DNA from: Hyphomicrobiales bacterium | GTDB taxonomy: Bacteria; Pseudomonadota; Alphaproteobacteria; Rhizobiales; Devosiaceae | Length of the DNA stretch: 64,000 nt | Direction of reading: 5' to 3' | NCBI GenBank assembly: GCA_004144345.1 | Contig: SEEL01000015.1 | Location: forward strand, 24,213-88,212 | Part shown: positions 20,081-28,176 of the stretch, one piece after another | Numbering within the stretch: position 1 is the first letter of the stretch | Layout: each line of letters starts with the position of its first letter | Program-made: the position numbers and the translations under genes | The notes under the pieces: generated by a model | Databases searched by the model: none | What the model was told of the DNA's origin: nothing | The model's input: only the letters and a program-made list of their open reading frames with translations

Positions 20081-20335
20081 ATGCACGACGCCCTTGCCTA
20101 TCTCTGGCGCCACCCGCGGCGCACCGGCTTCATCGCGCTCAACCTCATTGTGCTGGCGGCCTTTGTCGGCTGGGGCGTGTTCACGGCGAACATGACCAAT
20201 GAAGGCCTGGGCGGGGTGCCGAATCTGATGCTGGGCTACACGGGCCTGGCGCTGCTCACCGTGCTGTGGCTGGCGGCCTGGATTGCCTGGGGCTGGCTGG
20301 TGGCGAGCCGGCAGATGCGCCGCAAATCCGGTTGA
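20081..20335 (+). CDS. Small two-helix membrane protein
   Basis: 84 aa from ATG 20081 (MHDALAYLWRHPRRTG); the track's TTG start five codons earlier is weaker. Two hydrophobic helices (about 17-37 and 51-75) are flanked by basic residues. No enzymatic motif and no family I can name with confidence. It lies between the TadG-like gene and tRNA-His. Confidence 0.6.
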   Translation: MHDALAYLWRHPRRTGFIALNLIVLAAFVGWGVFTANMTNEGLGGVPNLMLGYTGLALLTVLWLAAWIAWGWLVASRQMRRKSG

Positions 20336-20369
20336 TTTGCGCAGCAAGTCGCTGAATCTGCAAGAGAAA

Positions 20370-20446
20370 TGGTACCGCCTTCCCGGTTCGAACGGGAGAC
20401 CCCTAGATCCACAATCTAGTGCTCTAACCAGCTGAGCTAAGGCGGC
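20370..20446 (-). tRNA. tRNA-His (GUG), CCA encoded
   Basis: The minus strand reads GCCGCCT acceptor, TAGCTCAGCTGGTTAGAGC D-arm, CTAGA-TTGTGGA-TCTAG anticodon arm with anticodon GTG, a CCCGTTCGAAC T-arm region, AGGCGGT, A73 and CCA. Position 1 is G opposite U72, and the discriminator is A rather than C, so it lacks the classic tRNA-His identity (G-1:C73). This is a known peculiarity of part of the alphaproteobacteria and matches the divergent hisS in this window. Confidence 0.96.
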
Positions 20447-20595
20447 CCAAGTGCGGGCGGACATATAAGTCGGCACGCCGGGGCTGGCAAGGCTGGATTT
20501 GGCATCCCTCACCGCGCGCCATCACACGACTTAACCATCCGACCGAATGATCCGGCTGGAAGGCCCAGCAAATCTGGACCGGTCAGGGGCGGGGC

Positions 20596-20601
20596 TATAA
20601 T
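20596..20601 (+). promoter_or_regulatory. TATAAT -10 element upstream of the kinase-like gene
   Basis: A consensus TATAAT hexamer lies 61 bp before the GTG start. A weak TGGACC -35 is 15 bp upstream, shorter than optimal. TTAG-N7-TTAAG just downstream resembles a degenerate CtrA box (two mismatches); this is not strong enough to assign. Confidence 0.4.
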
Positions 20602-20662
20602 TAGGACAAGATTAAGTCTTGGGTGCGGATTGTGCCATTCCGGCACATCCGATGGGGTTTGT

Positions 20663-23356
20663 GTGCGCGTGAACGCTGAGTGGATCACATCGCCGACGGC
20701 GCGCCGCATCCTCATGCACTGGGCCGATCCGCGGCCGGCGTGGCTGTGGTCGCAGGATGGCGGCACGCTGCTGTGGCGGAATGCCGCCGCCAGGCTGTTT
20801 GCCGGCAAGATCAAGAAGCACGGACCGAAGCTGGCCGATGCCGTACCGATCAAGGGTCAGGTCGCCCGGCTGATCCGCCTCGGCTCGGTGGGCCGATCGA
20901 GCCTCAGCCGCGTCCAGTTCATCGCCGGCGAAAAGCCCGTTTCGACCACCTGCTCGTGCACGCCGCTGCCGCTGCCCGATGGCACCGCGGCGCTGCTGCT
21001 GGTCGGGGTCGATCCGATCGACGCCGAATTGCGCGAGAGCGCTGGCGATCTGGGCCATGATGCACTGGCCGACGCGCTGTTCCCCGCCGGCCTTGCCTAT
21101 GAGCTCAGGGATGGGCCGGTCGATGACGCCGGCGCGATTCAGCTGAAGGCCGGGCCGCAGGAGCAGATGCTGGTGTTCCGCCAGGGCGATGCCCCCGCCG
21201 CCCAGACGATCGATGAGGTGCGCGAGGAAGAAGGCGCCAGCGCCGACGAGAATGACGAGCGCGATCTCGCCGACATGCCCGAGCCGATGCTGCCCATGGG
21301 CATCGACCCGCTGCCGGCGGCGCCCCAACTGCCCGTGCCGGACACCGACCACTGGGTCGAACCGATGCCGGCCCCGAGTGGCGAGCCCGGCGCGTTGAGC
21401 TCGCTGTTCGACCGCCTTGCCGGCGATGCCGATCTCTACACGCCGCTGACCGCGGCCGACGAAGAGTTCAAGGGCGAGCCGCCCGCCGAGACCGTCCCCG
21501 ACGAGATGACCGAAATTGCCGCGCCCGAGGGCGAAGACGCCCCCGCGCTCGCCTCCGATGTGGTTGCGGCCGTGATCGAATATGCCGACGATCCGGAAGC
21601 ACCGGAGCCGCCGCCAAGCGAGCCTGCGGCCCCGCCCGCCGAGACGCGGAGCCATTGGCTGATCACCGGCCGCGGCTTCCGCACGATCGAAGGCAAGGCA
21701 CCGGTCGCCGCTGAGGCGGAGACGCCGGCGCCCGTGCCGGAAGTCGAGGCCGAAGTGCCAACGCCCCTCGCCGAAATTGCTGCACCGCCCGCTGCTATCG
21801 CGACGGTCGACCAGGCCCTTGATGCCGAAACCGCCGAACGCGTGTCGCGCTACAATTTCGAAGAGCTCGGCCGGATCCTCAGCGATCGCGTCGCTGCCGA
21901 GCCGAAGCCGGCCGAGATCCAGATGGCCCCCGCGGCGAGCGCCGCATCGCCGGGTGGCGTGGTCAGCCTCAATGCCGAAACGCTGGTGCTCAACCGGCTG
22001 CCGCTGGCGATCCTGGTGTTCCGCGACCAGCAGGTGCTGTTTGCCAACCGCGCGCTCACGGACCTGCTCGGCCATGAGAGCGTCGAGAGCCTGCGTGTCG
22101 CCGGTATCGCCTCGATCTTCCCGGTCGAGGGCAGTGCCGATGCTGGTCCGGTGAACCGGCTGGTGCGCCGCGACGGCACGCCGCTGCAGGTCAATGCACG
22201 CCTGCAATCGGTGAGCTGGCAGGGCCGCGCCGCGCTGATGCTGTCGGCCAGTCCCGCCGAAGCCGTTCGCGGCCATGAGGGCGCTGTGCGCGCCTTTGCC
22301 GAAATGGCCGCCGAGACGCGGGGCGAAGGCTTCGTGGCCGCCGACCGTGCCGGCATGATCACCGCCATTTCCGTGCCGGGCCGCGTCGTGCTGGGCAAGA
22401 CCGAGTTCGATTTGATCGGCAAGCCGATCGGGGTCCTCGTGGGCAAGGACGAACTGGAGCCGCTTCGCGCCTTCCTCGAACAGCCCGCGCGCTTCGCTGA
22501 GACGACGCGCCCGCATCTCACGACGCGCAGCGAGGACGGCGAAGCAGACATCGTGCTGTTCGCCGAGGGCCAGGCCGGCATCGTCACCGGCTATTTCGGT
22601 TTCGTGCGCCAGCGCGCCCTGCCCCCGGCTCCGGTGAAGCTCGCCGATGACGATCTTGAGCCGGGCATGCTGGGCCGGTTGAGCCGCGGCATCCGCCGGC
22701 CGCTCAACACCATCATCGGCTTTGCCGATCTCATCCGCTCATCGACCATCGGCGGCGCGCCGAACGATCGCGCGACCGAATATGCGCGCGACATCCGCAC
22801 GGCCGGTCTCGAGATCGCGGTGCTCGCCGACGAACTCGACGATTTCACCCGGCTGCGCGATGGCCGCTATGCGGCGCGTCCTTCCGATGTCGACCTCGGG
22901 GCGCTGCTCGAAAGCTGCATGGTGCGCGTCAAGGCGCAGGCAGGCGCCGCCCGCGTGCTGGTGCGCAGCGCCATTTCAGAGAAGCTGCCGCGCATCCATG
23001 CGGATCGCTCGTCGCTCGGCCAGGCGCTGCTCAATCTGCTCGCCAGCGCCATCGACCAGACGCCGATCGGCGGCTCGGTGATCCTGTCGGCGCAGGCCGA
23101 GGAAGATGGCAGTATCGCCATCCATGTGCGCGACGGCGCGCAGAGCACGACAGACATCGCCGAGCGCTTCGTGGTGTTCCGCGATGGCGTCGACAAGGAT
23201 GGCGAGCGGCTGGCGCCGGTGCGCTCGAGCGTCGGCCTCGCGCTCACCCGCTCGCTGCTCGCGGTGAATGCGTGTTCGTTGTCGGTGGACCCCACGGTGG
23301 GCACCGGCACACTGTTCTCGCTGCTGATCCCCGCCGATCTCGTCGAGCAGAACTGA
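20663..23356 (+). CDS. PAS-containing histidine-kinase-like protein, probable pseudokinase
   Basis: 897 aa from GTG 20663, which has GGGG 5 bases upstream; a TTG at 20630 would add 11 residues. The N-terminal part (about 1-120) is PAS-like (WLWSQDGGTLLWRNAAA). A long acidic, Pro/Ala-rich linker follows, then a PAS domain (about 455-540: LAILVFRDQQVLFANRAL) and a second PAS-like segment. The C-terminal kinase core has the H-box as LSRGIRRPLNTIIGF, where Arg replaces the phosphorylated His of LSHEIRTPLN. The N-box is LLNLLASAIDQTP without the key Asn, G1 is RDGAQSTT, and G2 is SSVGLAL. Autophosphorylation therefore looks impossible, and a scaffold or allosteric role is inferred. No response regulator is adjacent. 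Confidence 0.85.
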   Translation: MRVNAEWITSPTARRILMHWADPRPAWLWSQDGGTLLWRNAAARLFAGKIKKHGPKLADAVPIKGQVARLIRLGSVGRSSLSRVQFIAGEKPVSTTCSCTPLPLPDGTAALLLVGVDPIDAELRESAGDLGHDALADALFPAGLAYELRDGPVDDAGAIQLKAGPQEQMLVFRQGDAPAAQTIDEVREEEGASADENDERDLADMPEPMLPMGIDPLPAAPQLPVPDTDHWVEPMPAPSGEPGALSSLFDRLAGDADLYTPLTAADEEFKGEPPAETVPDEMTEIAAPEGEDAPALASDVVAAVIEYADDPEAPEPPPSEPAAPPAETRSHWLITGRGFRTIEGKAPVAAEAETPAPVPEVEAEVPTPLAEIAAPPAAIATVDQALDAETAERVSRYNFEELGRILSDRVAAEPKPAEIQMAPAASAASPGGVVSLNAETLVLNRLPLAILVFRDQQVLFANRALTDLLGHESVESLRVAGIASIFPVEGSADAGPVNRLVRRDGTPLQVNARLQSVSWQGRAALMLSASPAEAVRGHEGAVRAFAEMAAETRGEGFVAADRAGMITAISVPGRVVLGKTEFDLIGKPIGVLVGKDELEPLRAFLEQPARFAETTRPHLTTRSEDGEADIVLFAEGQAGIVTGYFGFVRQRALPPAPVKLADDDLEPGMLGRLSRGIRRPLNTIIGFADLIRSSTIGGAPNDRATEYARDIRTAGLEIAVLADELDDFTRLRDGRYAARPSDVDLGALLESCMVRVKAQAGAARVLVRSAISEKLPRIHADRSSLGQALLNLLASAIDQTPIGGSVILSAQAEEDGSIAIHVRDGAQSTTDIAERFVVFRDGVDKDGERLAPVRSSVGLALTRSLLAVNACSLSVDPTVGTGTLFSLLIPADLVEQN

Positions 23357-23406
23357 CGGACGCCAACCGGCTAGTACGCTGTTCGGGAAGAAGAATTACT
23401 CCACAC

Positions 23407-23423
23407 CTTGGAAGCATTCTAAA
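23407..23423 (+). promoter_or_regulatory. Irr box (ICE-like) upstream of the ferric-iron transporter
   Basis: CTTGGAAGCATTCTAAA is a near-perfect match to the iron-control element TTTAGAA-N3-TTCTAAA: the right half is exact and the left half has two mismatches. Irr is the Fur-family haem/iron regulator of the Hyphomicrobiales. A TTGACA hexamer lies at 23464-23469, about 40 bp downstream. Iron-responsive control of the next gene is inferred. Confidence 0.6.
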
Positions 23424-23534
23424 GCATTGGGCGGCAATTGCTTTTTCGTGACGACGTATTTGTTGACAAAAGCTATCCGGTAATACGAAAAGGCCCGTGC
23501 CGGGGGCCATCGCTCCCTAATTGAGGAGACGGAT

Positions 23535-24581
23535 TTGCCCATTTCAACCCGCCTTGTGGGAACGCTCGCCGCTGCGACGATGCTCGCCGGACTCGCCGTT
23601 CCAGCCTTCGCCCAGAGCGGCGAGGTGAATGTCTATTCCTATCGCGAGCCCGGGCTGATCCAGCCGCTGCTCGATCGCTTCACCGCCGAGACCGGCATCA
23701 AGACCAATGTGCTGTTCGCGGGCGACGGCCTGCTCGAGCGCGTTGAGGCCGAAGGCGAGCTCTCGCCGGTCGACGTCGTGCTCACCGTCGATATCGGCAA
23801 TCTGACCGGCGCGAAGGATCGCGGCCTGTCGCAGCCGATCACCACGCCCGCCATCGAGCGCGTGCCCGCATCGCTGCGCGACACCGACAAGGACTGGGTG
23901 GCGCTGTCGCTGCGCGCCCGTGTGTTCTACGTCAGCAAGGACCGCGTCACCGAAACCGCCCTCACCTATGAGGACATCGCCAAGCCCGAGTGGAAGGGGC
24001 GCCTGTGCACCCGCGCCGGCGACCATGCCTACAATATCGGCCTGATCGCGAGCCGCATCGAATTGTGGGGTCTCGACAAGACGCGCGAATGGCTTGCCGC
24101 CGTGCGCGACAACCTCGCTTACGCGCCGACCGGTGGCGACCGCGAGGGCCCCAAGAACATCCTCGCCGGCACCTGCGACCTGTCGATCACCAACACCTAT
24201 TACATGGGTGTGATGCTCAACAACGATGCGGAACCGGAGCAGAAGGATTGGGCCAATGCCGCGCGCATCATCTACCCGACGAGCGCCGATGGTGACGGCA
24301 CGCAGGTGAACGCTGCGGGCGCCTTCATTGCGAAGTATGCGCCCAATGCCGAAAATGCGAACAAGCTGGTCGAATTCCTGCTGTCGGACGAAGCGCAGAA
24401 GCTTTATGCCGACCAGAACTACGAGTTCCCGGCGGTGCCGTCCGTGTCGCCGTCCGAACTGACGCTGAGCTGGGGCACGCTGAAGCCGTCGAAAGTGTCG
24501 CTGGTCGAGATCGCCGCGCATCGCGCGGAGGCCGCGGCACTGGTCGACGAACTGCAGTTCAATGCGGGTCCGCAGAACTAG
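23535..24581 (+). CDS. Ferric-iron ABC transporter substrate-binding protein (FutA/FbpA type)
   Basis: Periplasmic receptor that delivers Fe3+ to the ABC permease. 348 aa including a signal peptide (1-26, cleaved after AFA). The mature start SGEVNVYSYRE and the paired tyrosines in NTYYMGVML (about 218) match iron-coordinating Tyr in the FbpA/FutA family. The start is TTG at 23535 with GAGGAG 6 bases upstream; no ATG or GTG fits the signal peptide. An Irr-like box precedes it. Nine bases after its stop the permease reading frame begins, so the two form an operon. No ATPase gene of the FbpC type follows. Confidence 0.93.
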   Translation: MPISTRLVGTLAAATMLAGLAVPAFAQSGEVNVYSYREPGLIQPLLDRFTAETGIKTNVLFAGDGLLERVEAEGELSPVDVVLTVDIGNLTGAKDRGLSQPITTPAIERVPASLRDTDKDWVALSLRARVFYVSKDRVTETALTYEDIAKPEWKGRLCTRAGDHAYNIGLIASRIELWGLDKTREWLAAVRDNLAYAPTGGDREGPKNILAGTCDLSITNTYYMGVMLNNDAEPEQKDWANAARIIYPTSADGDGTQVNAAGAFIAKYAPNAENANKLVEFLLSDEAQKLYADQNYEFPAVPSVSPSELTLSWGTLKPSKVSLVEIAAHRAEAAALVDELQFNAGPQN

Positions 24582-24590
24582 GAGAGACCC

Positions 24591-26252
24591 ATCGCCAGAC
24601 TGGCGGCCATCTCCGAAACCTACCGGACCGGCGGGGCGTCAGCTCCGCCGGTTTCCGCATTTGCGCTGGTCCTCATCATGGGCCTGCCGATCCTGTGGCT
24701 GGCCGGCGCGGCGCTGACCTCGGGCGCCAGTGGCGAGGGCGGCCTCGCCGCCAGCATGCTGCCGATCGCGCTGCGCGACACGGGCGGGCTGATGGCCGGC
24801 GTCGGCGCGTTGGCCGGGGCGCTCGGTCTCGTCGCGGCGTGGCTGGTGACGCACTACGAATTCCCCGGCCGCCGGCTGTTCGACTGGGCGCTGATGCTGC
24901 CGCTGGCGATCCCCACGTACCTCGCGGCCTATTGCTTCACCGAACTGCTCGACTTCACCGGACCGGTGCAGCAGCTGGTGCGTGCCCTCACCGGCGGCGT
25001 CACCAGCAAGGATTACTGGTTCCCGCAGATCCGCAGCTTCAGCGGCGCCATCATCGTCTTCAGCCTCGTGCTCTACCCCTATGCCTACGCGGCGTGCCGC
25101 GCCTTCTTCCTGATGCAGTCGGGCAGCACCAACGCGGCAGCGCGCACGCTGGGCGCCAATGGCTGGCGCACCTTCTTCACCGTGACGCTGCCGCTGAGCC
25201 GTCCCGCCATCGTCGTCGGCACGACGCTCGCCATGATGGAAGTCGTCAACGATCTCGGCGCCGTGCAGTATTTCGGCATCAACAGCCTCACCGCCATCAT
25301 CTATTCCACCTGGATCAACCGCTCCAATTTCGGCGGTGCGGCACAGCTCGCCGTCACCATCGTGCTGGTGATCGCGCTGCTGATCCTCGCCGAGCGGGCC
25401 GGCCGCCGCGCCGAAGCGCAGATCGTGCCGCGCGACAGCCGCGTTGCCGCGGCGCGCGTGCCGCTGAGCGGCGCGGGCAAAATTCTGGCCGTGGCCTTCT
25501 GCACACTGCTGCTGGCAGCGGCCTTCGGCCTGCCCTTTGGCCAGTTGCTCTATCTCGCCTCGCGGCGGCTCACCGTCGCCTCGTTCGAACTGACCGCCGC
25601 GCCGCTGGTCACCACGGTGACGCTGGCGCTGCTGGGCGCGCTCCTCACCGTCGCCATCGGCCTGTTTGCCGCCAAGCGCGGGCTCGGCCCGTCGCGGCCG
25701 GCGCGCGGCGCCATCCGCCTCGCGACGCTCGGCTACGCCATTCCGGGCACAGTGCTGGCGCTGGGGCTGCTGCAGCCGCTCGGCTTCGCCGACCGCTGGC
25801 TCAACGGCGTCACCCGCTGGGCCTTCGACTGGACGCCAGGACTGGTGCTTTCGGGCTCGATCGTCGCGCTGCTCTACGTCTATGCCATCCGCTTCCTCGC
25901 GGTGAGCCACTCGACCCTCCACGAAGCGATGGAGCGGCGCGGCCGCTCGATGCTCGACGCCGGCCGCGTGCTCGGATCGCGCGGGCTCGATCTCTTCCTG
26001 CGGATCGACCTGCCGACGCTCGCCCCGGCCCTCCTGGCGGCCGCGACGCTGGTGTTCATCGAGATCATCAAGGAATTGCCGGCGACGCTGCTGCTGCGGC
26101 CGCTCGGGGTCGAGACGCTGGCGACGCTGGTCTATGCCAAGGCCAACACCGCGCTGTTCGCCGAAGCCGCCCTGCCCGCCCTCGCCATCGTCCTCGCCGG
26201 GATCGTGCCCGTCATCCTCGCCGCGCGGCTCAGCGCCCGCCGCCCTTCGTGA
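24591..26252 (+). CDS. Ferric-iron ABC transporter permease (FbpB type), possible ATC start
   Basis: Fused two-half permease of about 12 membrane segments; 524 aa from ATG 24678 or 553 aa from codon 24591. The upstream frame reads through to the preceding gene and encodes a basic segment and the first half of helix 1 (SAFALVLIMGLPILWLAG), which starting at ATG 24678 would truncate. AGGAGAG ends four bases before ATC GCC at 24591, so initiation at ATC seems intended; no ATG, GTG or TTG exists in between. EAA-type loops are seen as AARTLGANGWRTFFTVTLP and DAGRVLGSRGLDLFLRIDLP. It pairs with the binding protein upstream. The ATPase is missing locally. Confidence 0.88.
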   Translation: MARLAAISETYRTGGASAPPVSAFALVLIMGLPILWLAGAALTSGASGEGGLAASMLPIALRDTGGLMAGVGALAGALGLVAAWLVTHYEFPGRRLFDWALMLPLAIPTYLAAYCFTELLDFTGPVQQLVRALTGGVTSKDYWFPQIRSFSGAIIVFSLVLYPYAYAACRAFFLMQSGSTNAAARTLGANGWRTFFTVTLPLSRPAIVVGTTLAMMEVVNDLGAVQYFGINSLTAIIYSTWINRSNFGGAAQLAVTIVLVIALLILAERAGRRAEAQIVPRDSRVAAARVPLSGAGKILAVAFCTLLLAAAFGLPFGQLLYLASRRLTVASFELTAAPLVTTVTLALLGALLTVAIGLFAAKRGLGPSRPARGAIRLATLGYAIPGTVLALGLLQPLGFADRWLNGVTRWAFDWTPGLVLSGSIVALLYVYAIRFLAVSHSTLHEAMERRGRSMLDAGRVLGSRGLDLFLRIDLPTLAPALLAAATLVFIEIIKELPATLLLRPLGVETLATLVYAKANTALFAEAALPALAIVLAGIVPVILAARLSARRPS

Positions 26253-26362
26253 GGCCACGCGGGGATTTGACCGGCCGCGGCGTTGGAATTGCCGCCAATC
26301 CCCTTTATCATTCGGGCGCAAAGATCCGGCGGGATCGAGGTCCGGCGGGATCCTGAGGGGCA

Positions 26363-27316
26363 ATGGTCTGGTATCTGTCGGAGAAGCTGCTGGGGCTGGT
26401 CGTCACCGTACTGGTCGCGGCCCTGCTGATCTTCATCGTTCTCGACCTGCTGCCGGGCGATCCGGCCCGCTTCATCCTCGGCCTCAACGCCACGCCTGAG
26501 ACGCTCGCCGCCCTGCAGCAGCAGTACGGGCTCGACCAGTCGCCGTTCCAGCGCTTCTTCAGCTGGCTCGGCAACATGCTGAAGGGCGATTTCGGCATTT
26601 CCACCACCGCCGGGCAGCCGGTCGCCGGCATGGTGGGCGCGGCGCTTGGCGTGACGCTGCCGCTGAGCCTGCTTGCCATCATCTTCGCCCTCGGCATCGG
26701 CGTACCGCTCGGTATCGCCGCGGCGCGCCGCGAGGGCACCCTGCTCGACAGGGCGTTGATGGGCCTCGCCCGTATCGGCATCGCGCTGCCCGCCTTCTGG
26801 CTCGGCATGCTGCTGGTGCAGATATTTGCCGTGGCGCTGCATTGGCTGCCGCCCGGCGGTTTCGTTTCGTGGTCGGTGAACCCGCTCACCGCGTTCGCTT
26901 CCCTGCTGCTGCCTGCTCTCGCTTTGGCCCTGCCCGTGGCGGCGCTGCTGGCCCGCAATGTGCGCGTGGCGCTGGTCGCGGCAACGGGCGCCGACTACAT
27001 CCGCACGGCACAGGCGGGCGGCCTCACGCAGCGCGAGGCCGTGTGGCGTCATGGCCTTCGCAATGCCCTGCTGGCCTCGCTCGGCACGGCGGGGCTCTAT
27101 CTCGCCTATCTCGTCGCCGGCACGGTCATCGTCGAGAGCGTGTTCTACCTGCCCGGCCTCGGACGCCTCATCCTCGACGCCATCGCCGGCCGCGATCTGC
27201 TGCTGTTGCGCTCGACGCTGCTGATCCTTGTGCTGTGCATGCTTGGAACGACGTTCCTCGCCAATCTCGTGCCGATCTGGACCGATCCGCGGCTGCGCCA
27301 GGGGAGCCTCGAATGA
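26363..27316 (+). CDS. Peptide/nickel-type ABC permease (DppB-like)
   Basis: Inner-membrane permease for oligopeptides or a related solute. 317 aa, six helices. The start MVWYLSEKLLGLVVTVLVAA and LLPGDPARFILG are characteristic of DppB/OppB; the ATPase-contact loop is DYIRTAQAGGLTQREAVWRHGLRNA. ATG 26363 follows GGGGCA. It is first in a three-gene operon (B, C, DF). No solute-binding protein of the DppA family is encoded in the window, so either the receptor is elsewhere or the system is not typical. Confidence 0.92.
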   Translation: MVWYLSEKLLGLVVTVLVAALLIFIVLDLLPGDPARFILGLNATPETLAALQQQYGLDQSPFQRFFSWLGNMLKGDFGISTTAGQPVAGMVGAALGVTLPLSLLAIIFALGIGVPLGIAAARREGTLLDRALMGLARIGIALPAFWLGMLLVQIFAVALHWLPPGGFVSWSVNPLTAFASLLLPALALALPVAALLARNVRVALVAATGADYIRTAQAGGLTQREAVWRHGLRNALLASLGTAGLYLAYLVAGTVIVESVFYLPGLGRLILDAIAGRDLLLLRSTLLILVLCMLGTTFLANLVPIWTDPRLRQGSLE

Positions 27317-28176
27317 GCGACCTCGCCGCCACGGGCCGGCGCAATTGGCTCAGCCAGCCGGGGCTCCGCATCGGCATCGCCGCCGCGCTGCTGCTGCTGC
27401 TCGCCGGCTTCGTGTCCATCGTCTGGACGCCGCATCCGATCGACAGCGTCAATGTCGGCGCGGCGCTGCAGGGCTTTGGTGGCACCCATTGGCTCGGCAC
27501 CGACTACCTCGGCCGCGATCTGCTCTCGCTACTGATGAAGGGCATCCTCGCGAGCTTCATCGTCGCCGCCATCGCGGTGGTGATCGGCGCGCTGGTCGGC
27601 ATCCCGCTGGGACTCGCGGCGGCAAGCTGGGGCGGGCCGGTCGAGTGGGCAATCCTCCGCCTCACGCACTTCATGTTCGCCTTCCCCGCCCTCATCGCCG
27701 CCATCCTGATCACGGCGCTGGCGGGGCCAAGCATGGTCAATGTGATGGTCGCGGTCGGGCTGTTCAACATCCCCGCCTTCGCGCGGGTAGCCCATGCCGG
27801 CATGGCCAGCTTCTGGCAGCGCGACTATGTCGCCGCGGCCCGGCTCAGCGGCATGAGCGGCGCCGAGGTCGCGCGGCGTCACATCCTGCCAAGCCTGGTC
27901 GGCCTGCTCGGCGCACAGGCGGTGCTGCAACTGGCACTCGGCATCATCGCGGAGGCCGGGCTCAGCTATGTCGGGCTCGGCACGCAACCGCCCGCCACCA
28001 GCCTCGGGCTGATGCTGAAGGACGCGCAGACCTACGCGCCGATGCAGCCCGCGCTGGTGCTCGTGCCAGGGATTGCGCTGCTGCTGATCGTCGTCGCGCT
28101 GCATCTTGTCAGCGACGGATTGCGCGATCGCCTCGATGCGCCGCTGCGCCAGATCGGAGCGGACCGTGCTGCTTAA
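27313..28176 (+). CDS. Peptide/nickel-type ABC permease (DppC-like)
   Basis: Second permease subunit, 287 aa. ATG 27313 overlaps the previous stop as ATGA, excluding the 444-aa track start. N-terminal helix RIGIAAALLLLLAGFVSIVW; then HWLGTDYLGRDLLSLLMKG, the DppC/OppC hallmark. The EAA-like loop is DYVAAARLSGMSGAEVARRHILP. It ends 11 bp inside the start of the ATPase gene. Confidence 0.92.
   Translation: MSDLAATGRRNWLSQPGLRIGIAAALLLLLAGFVSIVWTPHPIDSVNVGAALQGFGGTHWLGTDYLGRDLLSLLMKGILASFIVAAIAVVIGALVGIPLGLAAASWGGPVEWAILRLTHFMFAFPALIAAILITALAGPSMVNVMVAVGLFNIPAFARVAHAGMASFWQRDYVAAARLSGMSGAEVARRHILPSLVGLLGAQAVLQLALGIIAEAGLSYVGLGTQPPATSLGLMLKDAQTYAPMQPALVLVPGIALLLIVVALHLVSDGLRDRLDAPLRQIGADRAA

Noticed and set aside
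20601-20617. CtrA box (TTAA-N7-TTAAC) before the kinase-like gene
   Set aside because: TTAG-N7-TTAAG has two mismatches and no supporting second site.
24639-26363. 574-aa minus-strand ORF opposite the iron permease
   Set aside because: Composition is Arg/Gln/Gly-rich and typical of antisense of a hydrophobic membrane gene; the plus strand encodes a clear FbpB permease.
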